A DNA stretch of 64,000 nucleotides from Brachionus rotundiformis (Eukaryota > Rotifera > Eurotatoria > Ploima > Brachionidae), in contig JAESIW010000200.1 of NCBI GenBank assembly GCA_016802295.1, positions 1,326,793 to 1,390,792 on the forward strand, given 5' to 3'. This document shows, one piece after another, positions 47,203 to 60,071 of this stretch. The notes beneath the pieces are model-generated. The model ran no database searches, was not told the DNA's origin, and saw nothing but the letters and a program-made list of their open reading frames with translations. Each line of letters opens with the position of its first letter. The stretch's first letter is position 1. Both the position numbers and the translations under genes were made by a program.

Positions 47203-48741
47203 ATGTTGAGTTCAAGTCTGCCAGCTAGTAGTGCCCTAGGCCAAACGACCAAACGCCGAGTATGCTACTATTACGACAATCAAATTGGAAATTACTATTA
47301 TGGACAAGGTCATCCAATGAAACCACACCGTATCCGCATGACCCATAACTTGGTTCTTAATTACGGCCTTTATCGTAAAATGGAAATTTACCGCCCTCAT
47401 CGTGCTTCCTTTGAAGATATGACCAAGTTTCACAGCGATGAATACATCCGCTTTTTAAAAAATATTCACCCAGACAATATCAGTGACTACAACAAGCTAA
47501 TGTCCAGATTCAATGTCGGCGAAGACTGTCCAGTATTTGATGGTCTGTACGAATTTTGCTCAATCAGCTCTGGAGGTTCGGTTGCTGGTGCCATCAAGCT
47601 TAACAAACAAGCAACAGATATAGCCATTAATTGGGGCGGTGGTCTTCATCATGCCAAAAAGAGTGAAGCTTCTGGATTTTGTTATGTAAATGACATTGTT
47701 TTGGCCATTCTTGAACTGCTCAAGTATCACCAGAGAGTGTTGTATATAGACATTGATGTTCACCATGGTGATGGTGTTGAGGAAGCCTTCTACACCACTG
47801 ATCGAGTCATGACTGTGTCTTTCCACAAATATGGTGAATATTTTCCCGGAACAGGAGATCTAAGGGACATTGGAGCCGGTAAAGGCAAGTATTATGCAGT
47901 CAACTTTCCACTTCGAGATGGCATAGATGATGAAGTGTATCAAACTATATTCGAGCCAGTCATGACCAAGGTAATGGAAATATACAGGCCTAATGCTGTT
48001 GTTCTTCAATGTGGTGCTGATTCATTGACTGGTGACCGTCTAGGCTGTTTTAATCTGACACTTAAAGGCCATGGTCGATGTGTTGAATTCATGAAGAGCT
48101 ATAACTTGCCACTGTTGATTCTTGGCGGAGGAGGATACACAATCCGTAATGTTGCCAGAGCATGGACTTATGAAACAGCAGTCGCTCTTGGAGTGGAAAT
48201 TTCCAATGAACTGCCATACAATGACTACTTTGAATACTATGGTCCTGACTTTAGATTAAACATTATTCCAAGTAATATGCCCAACCAGAACTCATCGGAA
48301 TATTTGGACAAAATAAAGTGCAAGTTGCTGGAAAATTTGAGAATGATTCCGCATGCACCAGGAGTTCAAATGACCAATATTCCGGACGATGCGATGAATG
48401 TTGATGATGGCGAGCAAATGGACGCTGCAGAGGATGCTGCGGCTGATAAACGTGGTGGGAGTCGAATTTTAAAGGATAAACGAATCGCCAATGATCAGGA
48501 CATGAGCGATTCTGATGATGACGAGGATCCAACCGTGGGAGAAAAAAGAAAGAATAATGAAAATTATAAGTCATTAAATAAGAAGAGATTGAGTGACAAA
48601 AAATCAAATGGTGTTCATGCAGATGATGAGAAGGCTGAGGCACCAAAATTGGAAGAGCCTGGCGAAAAAATTGAGGTCGATCCGGCACCAGTCGAAAAGC
48701 CGAGTGAAAACGCTGAAAGCACAGAGGTCAAAGCTGAATAG
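47203..48741 (+). CDS. HDAC1: Class I histone deacetylase HDAC1/2 (Rpd3)
   Basis: Seen: a single uninterrupted exon, 512 residues from the ATG at 47203, to a TAG at 48739-48741. An upstream in-frame TTG is not used as a start. Residues about 10-380 match HDAC1/2 throughout: GQGHPMKPHRIRMTHNL, GGLHHAKKSEASGFCYVND (the catalytic His pair), DIDVHHGDGVEEAFY (zinc ligands Asp and His), QCGADSLTGDRLGCFNL (second zinc Asp) and LLILGGGGYTIRNVARAW ending in the zone that binds inositol phosphate. Known: catalytic subunit of Sin3, NuRD and CoREST complexes, removing acetyl groups from histone lysines. The C-terminal 130 residues are acidic and lysine-rich with MSDSDDDED, like the CK2 site in vertebrate HDAC1/2. 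Odd: no introns in the coding region, while nearly every neighbour is split by small introns. Intact motifs and a conserved tail argue for a working gene. Confidence 0.97.
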   Translation: MLSSSLPASSALGQTTKRRVCYYYDNQIGNYYYGQGHPMKPHRIRMTHNLVLNYGLYRKMEIYRPHRASFEDMTKFHSDEYIRFLKNIHPDNISDYNKLMSRFNVGEDCPVFDGLYEFCSISSGGSVAGAIKLNKQATDIAINWGGGLHHAKKSEASGFCYVNDIVLAILELLKYHQRVLYIDIDVHHGDGVEEAFYTTDRVMTVSFHKYGEYFPGTGDLRDIGAGKGKYYAVNFPLRDGIDDEVYQTIFEPVMTKVMEIYRPNAVVLQCGADSLTGDRLGCFNLTLKGHGRCVEFMKSYNLPLLILGGGGYTIRNVARAWTYETAVALGVEISNELPYNDYFEYYGPDFRLNIIPSNMPNQNSSEYLDKIKCKLLENLRMIPHAPGVQMTNIPDDAMNVDDGEQMDAAEDAAADKRGGSRILKDKRIANDQDMSDSDDDEDPTVGEKRKNNENYKSLNKKRLSDKKSNGVHADDEKAEAPKLEEPGEKIEVDPAPVEKPSENAESTEVKAE

Positions 48742-49151
48742 AGCTTAATTATTAAAATATTATTCATTATTTTATATGGTCAGTTTATGTAAATCTTTCT
48801 AATATTTCCCAAATGGAAATGCATTTGTTTGTTTTTCAAAAAAAAGATAAAAAAAAAGATATATAAAAATTGTAAATTTGTGTTTAGATTAAAATTCTAA
48901 CTGACTCTAAATAAATTCGAGATAGATTGTGCTGGAGATTTTTTAATAATTTTCATCTTAAAATAATTCTAGCTTTTCATTAAACTAAAACATGATTATT
49001 GTAAAATAAATTTTTTGTCAATTAAATAATATTTTTTATCTAATCAAGATGCGAGATTAATTGTGAGTAATATCGCAGAAATACTTTTTTTAATTCGTCA
49101 TTTAATCAACATCCTTAAGTTTTTGTCTATGATATTTTTAAAACTGAATGA
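48742..49151. other. Short spacer between HDAC1 and ABHD18
   Basis: HDAC1 3' flank with an AATAAA signal near 48910, then the ABHD18 5' region. Same orientation, 410 bp apart. Confidence 0.45.
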
Positions 49152-51292
49152 ATGAGTAAAATAGACCAATATTACAGAAAATTAATGCTGTCCCGCTTTT
49201 ACCAAGGTGGTTGGGGCTCTTATGAATATCTCAGCAAGTAATTGTAATTTAATTATTCATCAAAGATAAATAACAAAAATATTCAGATTTTAATATTTTA
49301 TAAGTCTTAATATTTTGAAAAAAATGTAAAAAATTTAAAAAGATAAGATATTTTTCCTAATTAAGTGATTATTTTGAATACCATCATACTTTTAAGGGAT
49401 GAATTATAACTAGCTTTTAACTAACTAATAAAATAAGGTTTAATTAAAGATCTGATCTAATTAAACCAAACATAAACAAAATGTTATATGAAAATAAATT
49501 ATAATTTATTGATTAATAGTTTTCAAATATTAGTAAATTATTTTTGAAATAAAAAAAGAAAAAAATAATTTTATTCTTATATCATATTAGGACTTTTTTT
49601 TCCTTATTTGCTTCTTGTGGATCGTGGAGTACTTAATTTATTTGCTTTAACCATTGCTTCCCTTAATATTGGTAAGTTTTTTTGTGATTATTGGCTTCCA
49701 AGTTACAGATGATCACCCACACTTCCATTCTGTCAATTTTTGAAGTTTTAATTGAACCTCTCTGTTGGGTAAACGTGTACCTTTCGTTCTAAGTACATGC
49801 CTAAACCATTTATTCTTTAAATTTTAGGAGAAATAGAAAAAAAATCGATTTGGCTAAAATTATTTTTTATTTAAGAATTGTTAAATATCGAAGAAACATA
49901 GTCGGTCGTAGAGAAACATGTGACCAATTTTTGAGAAATGATTTTCCAATTAAATTAGAAAAAGTATTATCAATTTTTTTCAGATTGTTAAATTATCAAC
50001 TATAATTTATATTGATTAAGGAAATAAAGCTAAAAGAAAGTACTATATTAGAGGGAAGTTTTGTAAGCCCGTTTACTCATTTGATACCCGAGTTGATGCC
50101 AGAAGAAATAAGAAACTGCAGGTTGGAAAAAAGATAGTTTATTCTAAATATGGATTAAGATCTAATTTAAGATTTCAGTTTTTAATACCAAAAAATTGGA
50201 ACACCCGTCACAAGCCTGTAGTGCTGCATTTCGCAGGTACAGGTGATCATAAATTTTGGCGGAGACGTGTTTTTTTGGCAAATCCACTTTTGGAACAAAA
50301 TAAAGTAGCATCCTTAATCATTGAGAATCCGTTTTACGGATTAAGAAAACCAAAAAATCAAGAGTACAATTTTCCTCATTTTAAAATTTTTATTTAGATT
50401 TAAAATTTTAAAGTCGTTCAAATCTGATTTATGTCAGAGACCTGTTTGTAATGGGAGGATGTTTGGTTACAGAGGGAGCAGTGTTAATGCGATGGTGTGA
50501 AAAAAATGGCTTTGGACCTTTTATTCTAACAGGGCTTTCGATGGGGGGACATGTAAATATTATAAGAGATAGTTTTTTAAATTAATGATAACATGTAAAA
50601 ACTAAGATGGCCTCTTTAACATCTACTGTTTGGCCAAAGCCTGTTGGTGTAGTTCCTTGTTTAAGTTGGTCAACTGCGGCAACTGTATTTACCCGAGGAG
50701 TCCTTAGTAAAGCAGTCGATTGGCAAAATTTGGAAAGGGACTATTTTTCTGATTCAAATTACCGCGATCTCAAGGAAAATTTAAAATGGCTCCATGCCGA
50801 AGAAAATAAAGAACGAAAGCGGAAAAAAATTTCCTCTTTCATTCCCGAATCAAACATAGATTACAACACATTGACAAATTTTAACTACAATGATGAACGA
50901 AAAAAGATAAAAATGGAAATTGTTGAGTTTATGCATGTTTTGATGGATGAGTGCACTCATTTGGTTAATTACGATGTTCCAATAGATACTAGTTTAATAA
51001 ATGTGGTAGCTGCAAAAGACGATGCCTATGTTCTTAGAGATGGTGTTAACAGTATTGAGTCAATTTGGCCAGGTAATTTTGTTTCATAAATTCAAAAGAA
51101 TGATAAATTTTTTTGTAGGAAGTCGAGTGGAATATGTAGAGAGAGGGCATGTATCAGCATTTGTTTTGTCTCTGGCCACTTTTAGGTATACTTGGTTATT
51201 TGAAAAAATTTAACAGTCTAAAATAAATATAAAGGAATTCTATTATGGATACAATGAACAAGATGATAGAAAAACACTATTCATTTAGTTAG
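49152..51292 (+). CDS. ABHD18: ABHD18 (C4orf29) alpha/beta-hydrolase-fold protein
   Basis: Seen: exon 1, 49152-49237 (MSKIDQYYRKLMLSRFYQGG), then a 640-bp intron. Exon 2 starts at 49878 (KYRRNIVGRRETC), followed by several short exons and the last at about 51236-51292, ending HYSFS and TAG. Stretches nearly identical to vertebrate ABHD18 include KPVVLHFAGTGDHKFWRRR, IENPFYGLRKPKNQ, DLFVMGGCLVTEGAVLMRW, the nucleophile elbow GLSMGGHM, VPCLSWSTAATVFTRGVLS, MDECTHLVNYDVPID and GHVSAFV. The catalytic Ser is in GLSMGG. The likely acid is the Asp of AKDDAY and the likely His is in ERGHVSAF, in the expected order. Known: the family is conserved in animals; a mitochondrial cardiolipin-metabolism role has been proposed for mammalian ABHD18. 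No signal peptide or membrane helix stands out. The variable lysine-rich middle corresponds to a long loop in vertebrates. Confidence 0.93.
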
Positions 51293-52215
51293 GATATAAT
51301 TTGTTTATATTAGATTTTTAATTATTTGTGCTTAATTAATTTTAATCCGTATTTTAAATAAATAAAATGTAAATTATAAAAATTTGAATTAATAATTCTG
51401 AAATTTTTGATTAAGAATCAAATATGAACTGTATTTTTATTTAAAATTTTTCTTTTTTTTTATATAAATATATTTTATCTATTATCCTTACTTTTTTCTA
51501 AATAAAATTTTGTTTTATTTGAAATAATTTTATCTTTTAAACAAAGAAAATACTTCAATCGAACAATTGATATTAAATATCTGAAATAATTCTTTATCAA
51601 TTTAAGAAAGATTTCTACTGAAAAAAAAAAAACTTATTCAAAAACTGATTTTTACTTAAAAGTGGTAAAAAGATCAATATTTTTTTAATCTTTTCAAAAT
51701 CTAATATGTAATTTTTACTTACAATATAAAATTACTCGTTCCTAGCAATAAATTTTTACAAAAAAATAATCTTATTCTTATCAATTGAATCTTTTAAGTG
51801 TGATAAAATGAGAACTTCTTTAAAACAAATTTTAGTAAAAAATTACATTTTTGAGTAATTTTTAAAAACGTTTCTTTAGAAAAGGCTTTCATTTTTGTCT
51901 TACCTGAATTAACTTAATTGACAAATAGATATAAAAATAGCTCAAAATAAAAAAGGGTGTATCGAGGAAACATCAATTGAATTATATTTACATATTTTAA
52001 GTCTTTTAGTTAATATTATTTATTAATTTAAATCCTTTTTTCAATGAAATAGCCATTTCAATTAAATTTTTTCAGATAAATATATATAGTCAAATATTTT
52101 TTTAATTGATTAATTAAATATTTAGAAAATTTTTTCGTTTTTTATTATTAAACTTATATTTAAATAAAAATCAAAATATAACAATCAATTAAATACAAAT
52201 TTTCATAACAATCTC
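51293..52215. other. Spacer between the convergent ABHD18 and innexin genes
   Basis: Very AT-rich; holds the 3' ends of both genes. No exons were seen. Confidence 0.5.
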
Positions 52216-54725
52216 TTAAATATTGTATCTACTCGAAGCAATTCTCTTTGTTTGAGGTGTTTGTTTCACATTTTTGAAATGCATCTCGACATTTTCATCA
52301 ATCGATTGTTTTTGGTAAACCCTTCTTGCTTTACTTTGTTGATTCAGATTAATGGTTTTTTTCTCTTTGAACATTTTAGATATTAAATTTGATTGTTTGG
52401 ATGAGTTGTCTGGTCGCGAGGTCTTTTTCTGATCTAATTGATTCTCACCATACTTTTCAACTTAAAATATCAAAAATTTGAAAATTTCCTAAATTTTGAT
52501 TAAAAAATTTAATACTTAATTGCATCCACTGAGGCAATGAGTGCTGTTTACATAAAAATAACTTCCACAAATTGTGCAATACTTGAGTGCAAACAAAGTC
52601 ACCTGAATTTGATCCAATCATTCGGATCATAAACATTCCATCTGGTTCCAAATAGTCATAAACAAATGACTTGTAATTTTCGACGCAAAATGAGGATGTG
52701 GTCATTTGAGAGTCAAAATCCTCCAAAATATTTGAAGTAGACACATTCGATAAATTGTCTTCGAATGTATCAGCAGTTCTTTTTTTCCGGCGCTTGAGCT
52801 TCATAGATCCTTTGCTGTCAAATCCCAAATTAGAGGGAATATTTGGAAAAATTGGCTTTTCAAAGTGCGAGGGACTCAAATATCTACGATCTTCTTTTTC
52901 ATCATCAAAAAGATAATCTTCGCTTCTTTCATGAATTATCTGAGGCTCCTTATGCAAAAATTCATTAGGAACAACTGACTGTTGATAAGTGACCTTTTTT
53001 CCTCCTTTTTTTTTCAGCTTGGAATTCTCCACAAGTCGAATCCTCATTAGTTTTATTCTTCTGATGGCATAATTATACTGATTGATTGGTATAAATCTAT
53101 ATATCCAAATAAACAGCGCACTGGTATTAATAATCAACAGAGCAAGATACCAAAACCACAGGAAAGTAAATATTTGCTGATTGAATAGATTTATTGGTAG
53201 AACGCACTGGACGTTGTATTCATGACTAAAATTTTTCAAGCCTAGCTCACGTACCTGAAACTTGCACATGGTTACTCTAGGAAAATACTCGGAATCTGCA
53301 TAGCCTTTGCCTTGAATAATGTCGCGAAATATAGAGGCTCCGTATATATAATAATTGCGTCCAAGAAGAATACTAATTAGAAAAAGTTGACCTACACAGT
53401 TAAGTATGTACAAGAGCTTTACGAATAGATAGAGAATAATTAAGTAGTTTCCAAGGAATTTGCCGAACATAAAACAGGTTAATGCCATCATTCTACTGAT
53501 TATGTTCATGTGACGGCTAGAGCGCTGTCGCCGAGGGTCGTCCACATATTGATCTATTGTGCCTATCATGTATTCCATCATTTTGCGGTTTTTTTCCAAT
53601 TTACTCACACTTTTGAAGTCATGTGAAGCTTCTACTATATCCTTTAATGACGAAAAATGTTAGTTAATTATTTTTTTTTTAAGTTTTTTTTATAAATATA
53701 CCTTTATGTCAATGCCTGAGCGTAGACTTAGGGTTCGCCTTAAAATTGGCAATAATTATGATAGAATTCATTTTTAGACCAAGAAACCAAAAAATTCAAT
53801 TTAAATATTTTATTAAATTAGTTTTTTTATTTAGTCAAAAGCCATTATTAAAAGAATTAATCTATTTTCGAGTTTATAAATTCAAATCAAATATTTTCTT
53901 TGTCAATTGTCAATTTGTTTATTTAAAAATAAAAATTCAATTAATTATGTCATTTTTTCAATCATTTTGTTTTATTAGCACCAAGTCTATGATAAGTTTT
54001 TCGCGAACTTTTTTTTAAAGGAATTGATTAATTTTTCCTATAATATTTTTTTTAATCGAAAATAAAGATTACCTGAAAATTTCAATTATTTTTTTTGTTA
54101 ATATTTCCAGTTATTATGAAAAAGAGAAAAAACACAAAAAAATACATTTTGCTACTAATACATTAATGTAAAAAATGATCTATAGAAATTTAAAAATTGA
54201 TTAATTCTTTTAATTAGTTTTCCTTAAGCATTAAATAATTATTTCTACTAGATGTAAACTAAATATTATGTGATTGAATGGTCCAGGTTTAATTAATACT
54301 TGCCATATAATCCGGGGTAGATAAAACAACAAAGACAAAAATAATAAGATGTAAGCCACCCATTGATAATATCTAAGTTCTGTATATCTCCTTTCTGTTT
54401 CGTTCTCTGGAATTTGTTTATCAAATGGGATATAATAAGTATTGGTAATCCAGCACACTAAATTTGTGTATTCTTCAAAATTTTTTGAAAACAAAGCTGG
54501 AACCCAACAATTTATCTTGGAAAATAATTAAAATTTGATTCTTTTTTTAAAAAACAAACTTACCTGATTGTGGCCGAAGTGTTTGTTGGTGACTATGAAT
54601 GCAAATACCACAAGAATCGCCACTGTGTATTTGTAGTTTAATCGGTCAGCAAAGTCGTCATCGCTTGCGCTTGATCCGAAAAAGCCCAAGAGCGGAATGC
54701 GCCTGGATATAGCCAGCAAATCCAT
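52216..54725 (-). CDS. Innexin (gap junction channel) with long C-terminal cytoplasmic region
   Basis: Seen: exon 1, 54725-54564 (MDLLAISRRIPLLGF, first membrane helix). Exon 2 starts with INCWVPALF and has the diagnostic YYQWVAYILLFLSLLFYLP. A short exon near 53744-53703 reads RTLSLRSGIDIK. A long exon, about 53640-52530, carries the third and fourth helices and DGMFMIRMIGSNSGD. A final exon ends SSRYNI at a TAA (52216-52218). Both extracellular loops keep two cysteines each (C..C in loop 1 around NCW/VCW; MCKF/VQCVLP in loop 2). Known: innexins form hexameric or octameric gap junctions and hemichannels in invertebrates. Odd: about 110 charged residues (KKKGGKKV through DSQMTT) separate the fourth helix from the conserved YLEPDGMF segment, longer than I recall for typical innexins. 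The tail beyond is also basic. The roughly 0.5-kb intron 2 holds a featureless open frame. Confidence 0.93.
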
Positions 54726-57700
54726 TCGTTCTAATTAGTTCTTATTTGCTCGCTTCTAGTCCATTAATTAAATCATAAATCTAATTTTAAATTAATAAAA
54801 ATTTAGCTAGATAATCGGCATTGTGAAAAAATGCTTATCAACGAATATTTATATTTATCTTTCACCAGATTTTGGTCTATTTCGCTTTGTTCTATGCCAA
54901 GTAGTCTTTTATCAAGTTAAAGAATATTGATTTTTAATGAATCAATTCCTAAATCAAACCAAAAATTACTTTTCTCTAGAACACTTAAGATTTTCAAGTT
55001 TAATAAATATCTTCGAATCTGCCTGAGGGCCCAACTCTGATTAATTCTTTTTTTTAATATTACTAAATTATAAAAAAATTTAAATTTAATTATTTTGGGA
55101 TAATTATTTGGAATTTTTCTTTTAAATACAAAAAAAAAGAATCTATTAATAAATTTAATTTTCCAATAGGCTGTTAAAAATTTTAATTTTCTAAGTGAAA
55201 GTTGTTGATAACATGTTTTATAATATGCACAATTGTTTCTTTTTTTCTAATAGTGATGAAACATACGAGCCTACGAATCATTCATTTGAACTAGTTAAAA
55301 ATTTATATTGTAGATAATTAAATTTGAATAAAGATATTATTTGTTTTCGTGGTAATTACTTTTTAAAAATAGAAAAGAAAAAATTAGGCAAAATGCTTCA
55401 TATACAATTAATTTACATTAACAGCTTGAGTGCTAAATTAAGAGATAACTTTTGACAAGTAAAAATAGTCAGTCAAAGGAAAAAAATAAAGAAGCTGAAT
55501 ACTGCGTTATTTGGCATGATGCAAATTAAGTCAGGATATTATGATATTGACTAGATTGTTCACTGTTATATTTGTTGAGATAAATTGAAAATTTTAATGA
55601 TTAGGATTTGATTAATTCGGAAAAGCGAATTTCACATAGAAAAAAAAACCCGTTTTGATAAATATTTGCTTCAATAATAACAAAAGTATCAAAATAAACT
55701 CTCGTTGAATCACGTATTGATTCTTGATGAAATTTATTAATGATTTTTGGAGATTAATTTTTTTTTAAATAATTTTTTTTTCCAAAATCAATTTTTAATG
55801 CTTCCTACATTTCTCTATTTCCCATTAACAAAAAAAAGCATAATTTGAAAATAATAATTTTAAATAGCTTAAATTTGTAAAATGTTATCTAATTAACAAA
55901 ATCTAAAAAGAGAATTATTAACAAAAGCATATTTAAACCATGTCTTATTTACCTTAATAATCAAGATTGTATCTAATTATTGGATTTTTCTGCAAATTTG
56001 CTTCTAATGATTCCTTAATGACTAATTTTCCTAAATCTCTCCTTAAAATAAGGAGTAAGATTTTTTCTAACTCTTAAATAATATAAATTAGCCTTAATTT
56101 GTCTCTTAAGATCTCGAAAATTTATTTCCCAAAATATTTTTAAGTAACTTTTTTTTAGAAAGGAAGTTGATTTAACAATGACATTTTTTTTATAATATAG
56201 AACTAAAGATTTTGAAGTATTAATACCAAAATTGATTAAAATATCAGGAAAAAGAGTAATATTGGTTTTGGTTTAAATTAGAAATTTTTTTGAAAATTTT
56301 TTAAAAAGTTATTTAAGTTATTAAAAAACGTTTTGAGTAATTGAGCTAGATTTAAAAATTACCAATTTCCTCTTCATGCAAATTGTTTAAATGAATAAAT
56401 TTGTTTATAAATAAATAAATTCAACTATGATTTATTCAAGAGTTGATTTTATTAACAACTTTGTATGATCAGTTATCATTTTAAAATATTACTGGCGTAA
56501 ACTTGATCATATTTTATTTTAGGGATAATTTTGGCACCAAGCAAAGTGAAAATCTCTTCTTTTTAATTATTTTTGTCTTAATCCTAGAATGAATAATTCA
56601 AATCCGTTCTTTTTCTAATTTAAATTTTTACATTTGAAAAAAATTTTCTTATTTTAATTTCGAGATTTTCGTATTCGCCTCAATAGAAAATTAAAAGCCT
56701 CGTTCCCTTAACTTGTTCAGATTTAAATTAAATCACGTAAAAATTAGCAAATTATTGGATTCCTATACTATCCAAAAATACACATAATAGATCAATAAAA
56801 TCTTGATAAAAATTACTAATCACTTTTAAAAAAGATTAAAATAATTGATTAATTATAAGATCGGTTTAAAAATGATTTTTGTAAAATCTCCAAAAGTAAA
56901 TTTGTTTTTTTTCTTTTATTGATTAAAAATACGACCTTTAAATTAAAATTTTCAAGATTTTCTTGAAATTTGGAACTGATTGCTAAATTTTTTTGTTAAT
57001 GTTAACTTATTTAAATGGTAAATAAGAACCAAATTTTGGTTTTTATCATAGAATAGATTTCAAGTGTTTAACAAACTTGAGAATTGGCTATGAAATTCTT
57101 ATAAAAAGAATAAGAAAATATCGAAATTTGTTTTTATACTACTCAATGTAAACAAAATAAGCTCGTGATATAATCTGACAAATTGATATTTTTTAGCATC
57201 TAAATTTTGAAATAATAAAAATAAAATAATTAAAAACTTGCGTTTTGTTCAAACAAAAGAATTAGGCACAAAATTAGAATTAATCTTTAATTTGGCAAAC
57301 AGGTCTATCAATATGCAATTCATTTCGCCAAAAAAGGAAATTAATGCTTCTGTTTAAATTGAATATAATCAGCATTCTTTTATTATTTATTAGATTGATT
57401 TATGTGACAAAATTTTTGTTGCCACTTGATATTAGTAACATTTGATTCAAACAGAATACTCAAATATTAAGTTCTCTTCAAAAATTAAACATCTATAAAT
57501 TCTCCAAGATTCAATTCTAATTTTCTTAATATCCCTAGAAATTAGACCCAATAATCGGATAATTAAATAAAATATTTTTATAAAAAATCCACATTTTTAT
57601 TATTTGTCATGAAAATAGACTTGGTAATTTTTGTTCAAGCTAAAATAACGCAATACTTAAACACCTATGAGAACTTAAATCTATTTTTATAATTTAAAAT

Positions 57701-60071
57701 TAATTTTTTGTTGAAAATTTAATTCAATTTGGTCTATTTGCGTGAGTACCTAGCAATAGATTTTTAAATTTTAAATTAATTGGTTAGAGATTATTCTAAT
57801 CAATTCAAAATTTACCTGAGTAAATAACTCATATGAGAGAGTTGGTGCACCATGCTATATAGAAGCATATTCATGGAAACTTTATCAAGATGTCCTATAC
57901 GGAAATTATCTATTCAATGCTAATTCTTACAAATTCTTATTTCTAAGATTTTAAAATTTATAAAAATGCATTCCAAAACCAGATCAGATTAAAAATTTAC
58001 CAAATCTTATCTTATTTTTTAAATGTATAAAAACAGAGCTTATTTTAGGAGCAAAAAAATAAAGTCATTCGTGCAATCACTTTCAAATCGTATGTTTTTT
58101 CGGTTGGTTCCATTCAATAAATAAGTATCTTATTTTTTTCCTAATGAATTAACCAAGTCTCTAAAAATAAAGCGATTGATTATCAAAATCAAATGATATA
58201 TTAATATCTAAGAGCTAATTTTTGATTGATGATTTTTATTTTAAATAAATGATTAGCGTATATTAAAGAATCAAAAATAAAATAAAAAAAGAAATCATAA
58301 ATAATTATTTTTAATACAGAAAAACATTTTGATTCCTTATGCTACGACTTCTCATAAGTTTTAGGATCTATGACAGAAAAAATTACGAAATATTTTAAAA
58401 AATCCTTTTAATGCTTTAAATTTTGGTTATAAATAAATACCATCCAATGTACTTTATGTGAGATAAGATAGATAGGATAATAGAGCTAATCTGATTTATA
58501 ATTAAACATATCCTTAGCTAAGAGCTTATAAATAAAATATTATTATACTTAAATTGGAATATTATTATTTCAAGCCAGTGTAGTTCCCAAAAAGATAAAA
58601 CGTTTTGATTAATTGGAAAGGGAATTCGATTTTTGATGAACATACTCTAGTTCGCTAATCAAAGTATTCTCATTGGACTTGCATGTTCTAAATTGGTGAT
58701 CATTTCCCTCAAATGTTTTATTATCATTGTTGCCATCAAATTATTTCATTCATTTGAAAAATTCATTAGGAATTATCTCTAATTTATTAACAATTTTAAA
58801 GATTAATTTTTATAAACTTATTAATTATATGCAATCAATTTGGCCTGAGCATAAACAATATTTTATTAATTAAGCAGCTTATTAGTATTTTTTAATGAAT
58901 TTAAACTTCTAAGATTTGATTAGTCGCCGGAAAAGAGATAAAGTGGAATTAATCTTTTCAAAGATGATAACTTTTGGTTAAACCAACGCGCAAAGTGTTT
59001 ATAATTAAATAATTCTTACAATTAAAAGATTTAAACAAATCCTGATACAACATATTTTTTGTTTAAAAATTACTTAATAAAAAGATACAAGTTAGAAAAT
59101 AAGATTAGTTTTGGATAGCAGATAGTTGCGTTATTTTGTTTGAATATTTAACAAGTTAAAAAAAGCTAATAGTAAAATGATAGACAGGTTTTAGATTATC
59201 TTTTTAATGTTTACGTCATATCTTAGCAAAAAACTATCTCTAAAATTGTAATTAATTTTCTATAAATGATTTTTTTATTCAGCTAAAATCTATTAGTGAT
59301 TTTTTCCAAATTTTATTTTAATGGTTTAATTTGACAGAAAAAATCATACAAAAGATACTCGAGCTTTTCTATTCAAAATAGTTGTCATTTAACTCAGGCA
59401 ATTAATTATTTATGCATCCTTATCTAATGCAGTTTTCTTAATTTAATCTTAAATTATTCGAACCTATCAACTGGAATAGACTTTGTACCCCCCCACACTA
59501 CAATGCCTAAAATTAAACAACCTTAAAAGTCTATTTACGCAAAATAATATATAAGCAAAATTTGTTAATTTTTAATGATTCTTTTTTAAGATTTCCTGCA
59601 TAAAAAATCAGAAACCAAAGTAAATTTTTTTTACTTTAAACTAAAAGTATTTTTTTTAAATAAATATTGTAAAATTCAATGGGCTAAATGAACTTTTGTA
59701 CTATAAACTCTAAGTTTATTATTTTAAAAAAACTCACTAGTAATATCCAAACTATTAAAAAGGTAAGTTTTAATTATTTAAAAAATTCTTCTATTAAACA
59801 AATATTGAATTATTAAACAAGTCAGAACCTCAAAAATTAATTAAAATAAAAACGAGCTATAAATCATTGATTAATTTATAAATTAGTTTTTCTGGTGATA
59901 CAATTAAAATTTTTCAGTTGATTATAAAAAATTTAATAGATATATATTTTTTTAAATTTGTAGAGAAAAATTTCTCAGTTAATAAATATTTTATTTCTTT
60001 ATTGAAAATTATTTTTGTAAGAGACTGCTAAATCTGCCAAAAAAAATAAAAGATTCATATAAAATTAACAA
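54726..60071. other. Large AT-rich gene desert
   Basis: About 5.3 kb with no supported exon, RNA gene or mobile element on either strand. Long open frames are absent. It probably includes the innexin promoter at its left end. A short CCCCCCCCAC-like run (59489-59498) is the only marked G+C feature. The last 250 bp (59821-60071) are repeated after the sequence gap. Confidence 0.5.
59821..60071 (+). repeat. Direct repeat, copy 1, left of sequence gap
   Basis: This stretch, from CAGAACCTCAAAAATTAATT to ATATAAAATTAACA, recurs right of the gap at 60592-60846. Differences by eye are one 6-base ATTATT insertion and two single-base changes. Confidence 0.9.

Noticed and set aside
48263..48688. 141-codon minus-strand frame under HDAC1
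   Set aside because: Shadow of the acidic HDAC1 tail; His/Pro-rich composition is the mirror of Asp/Glu/Lys codons.
53746..54018. 90-codon plus-strand frame opposite the innexin gene
   Set aside because: It falls inside innexin intron 2, is F/I/K-rich by composition and shows no motif, start context or splice partner.
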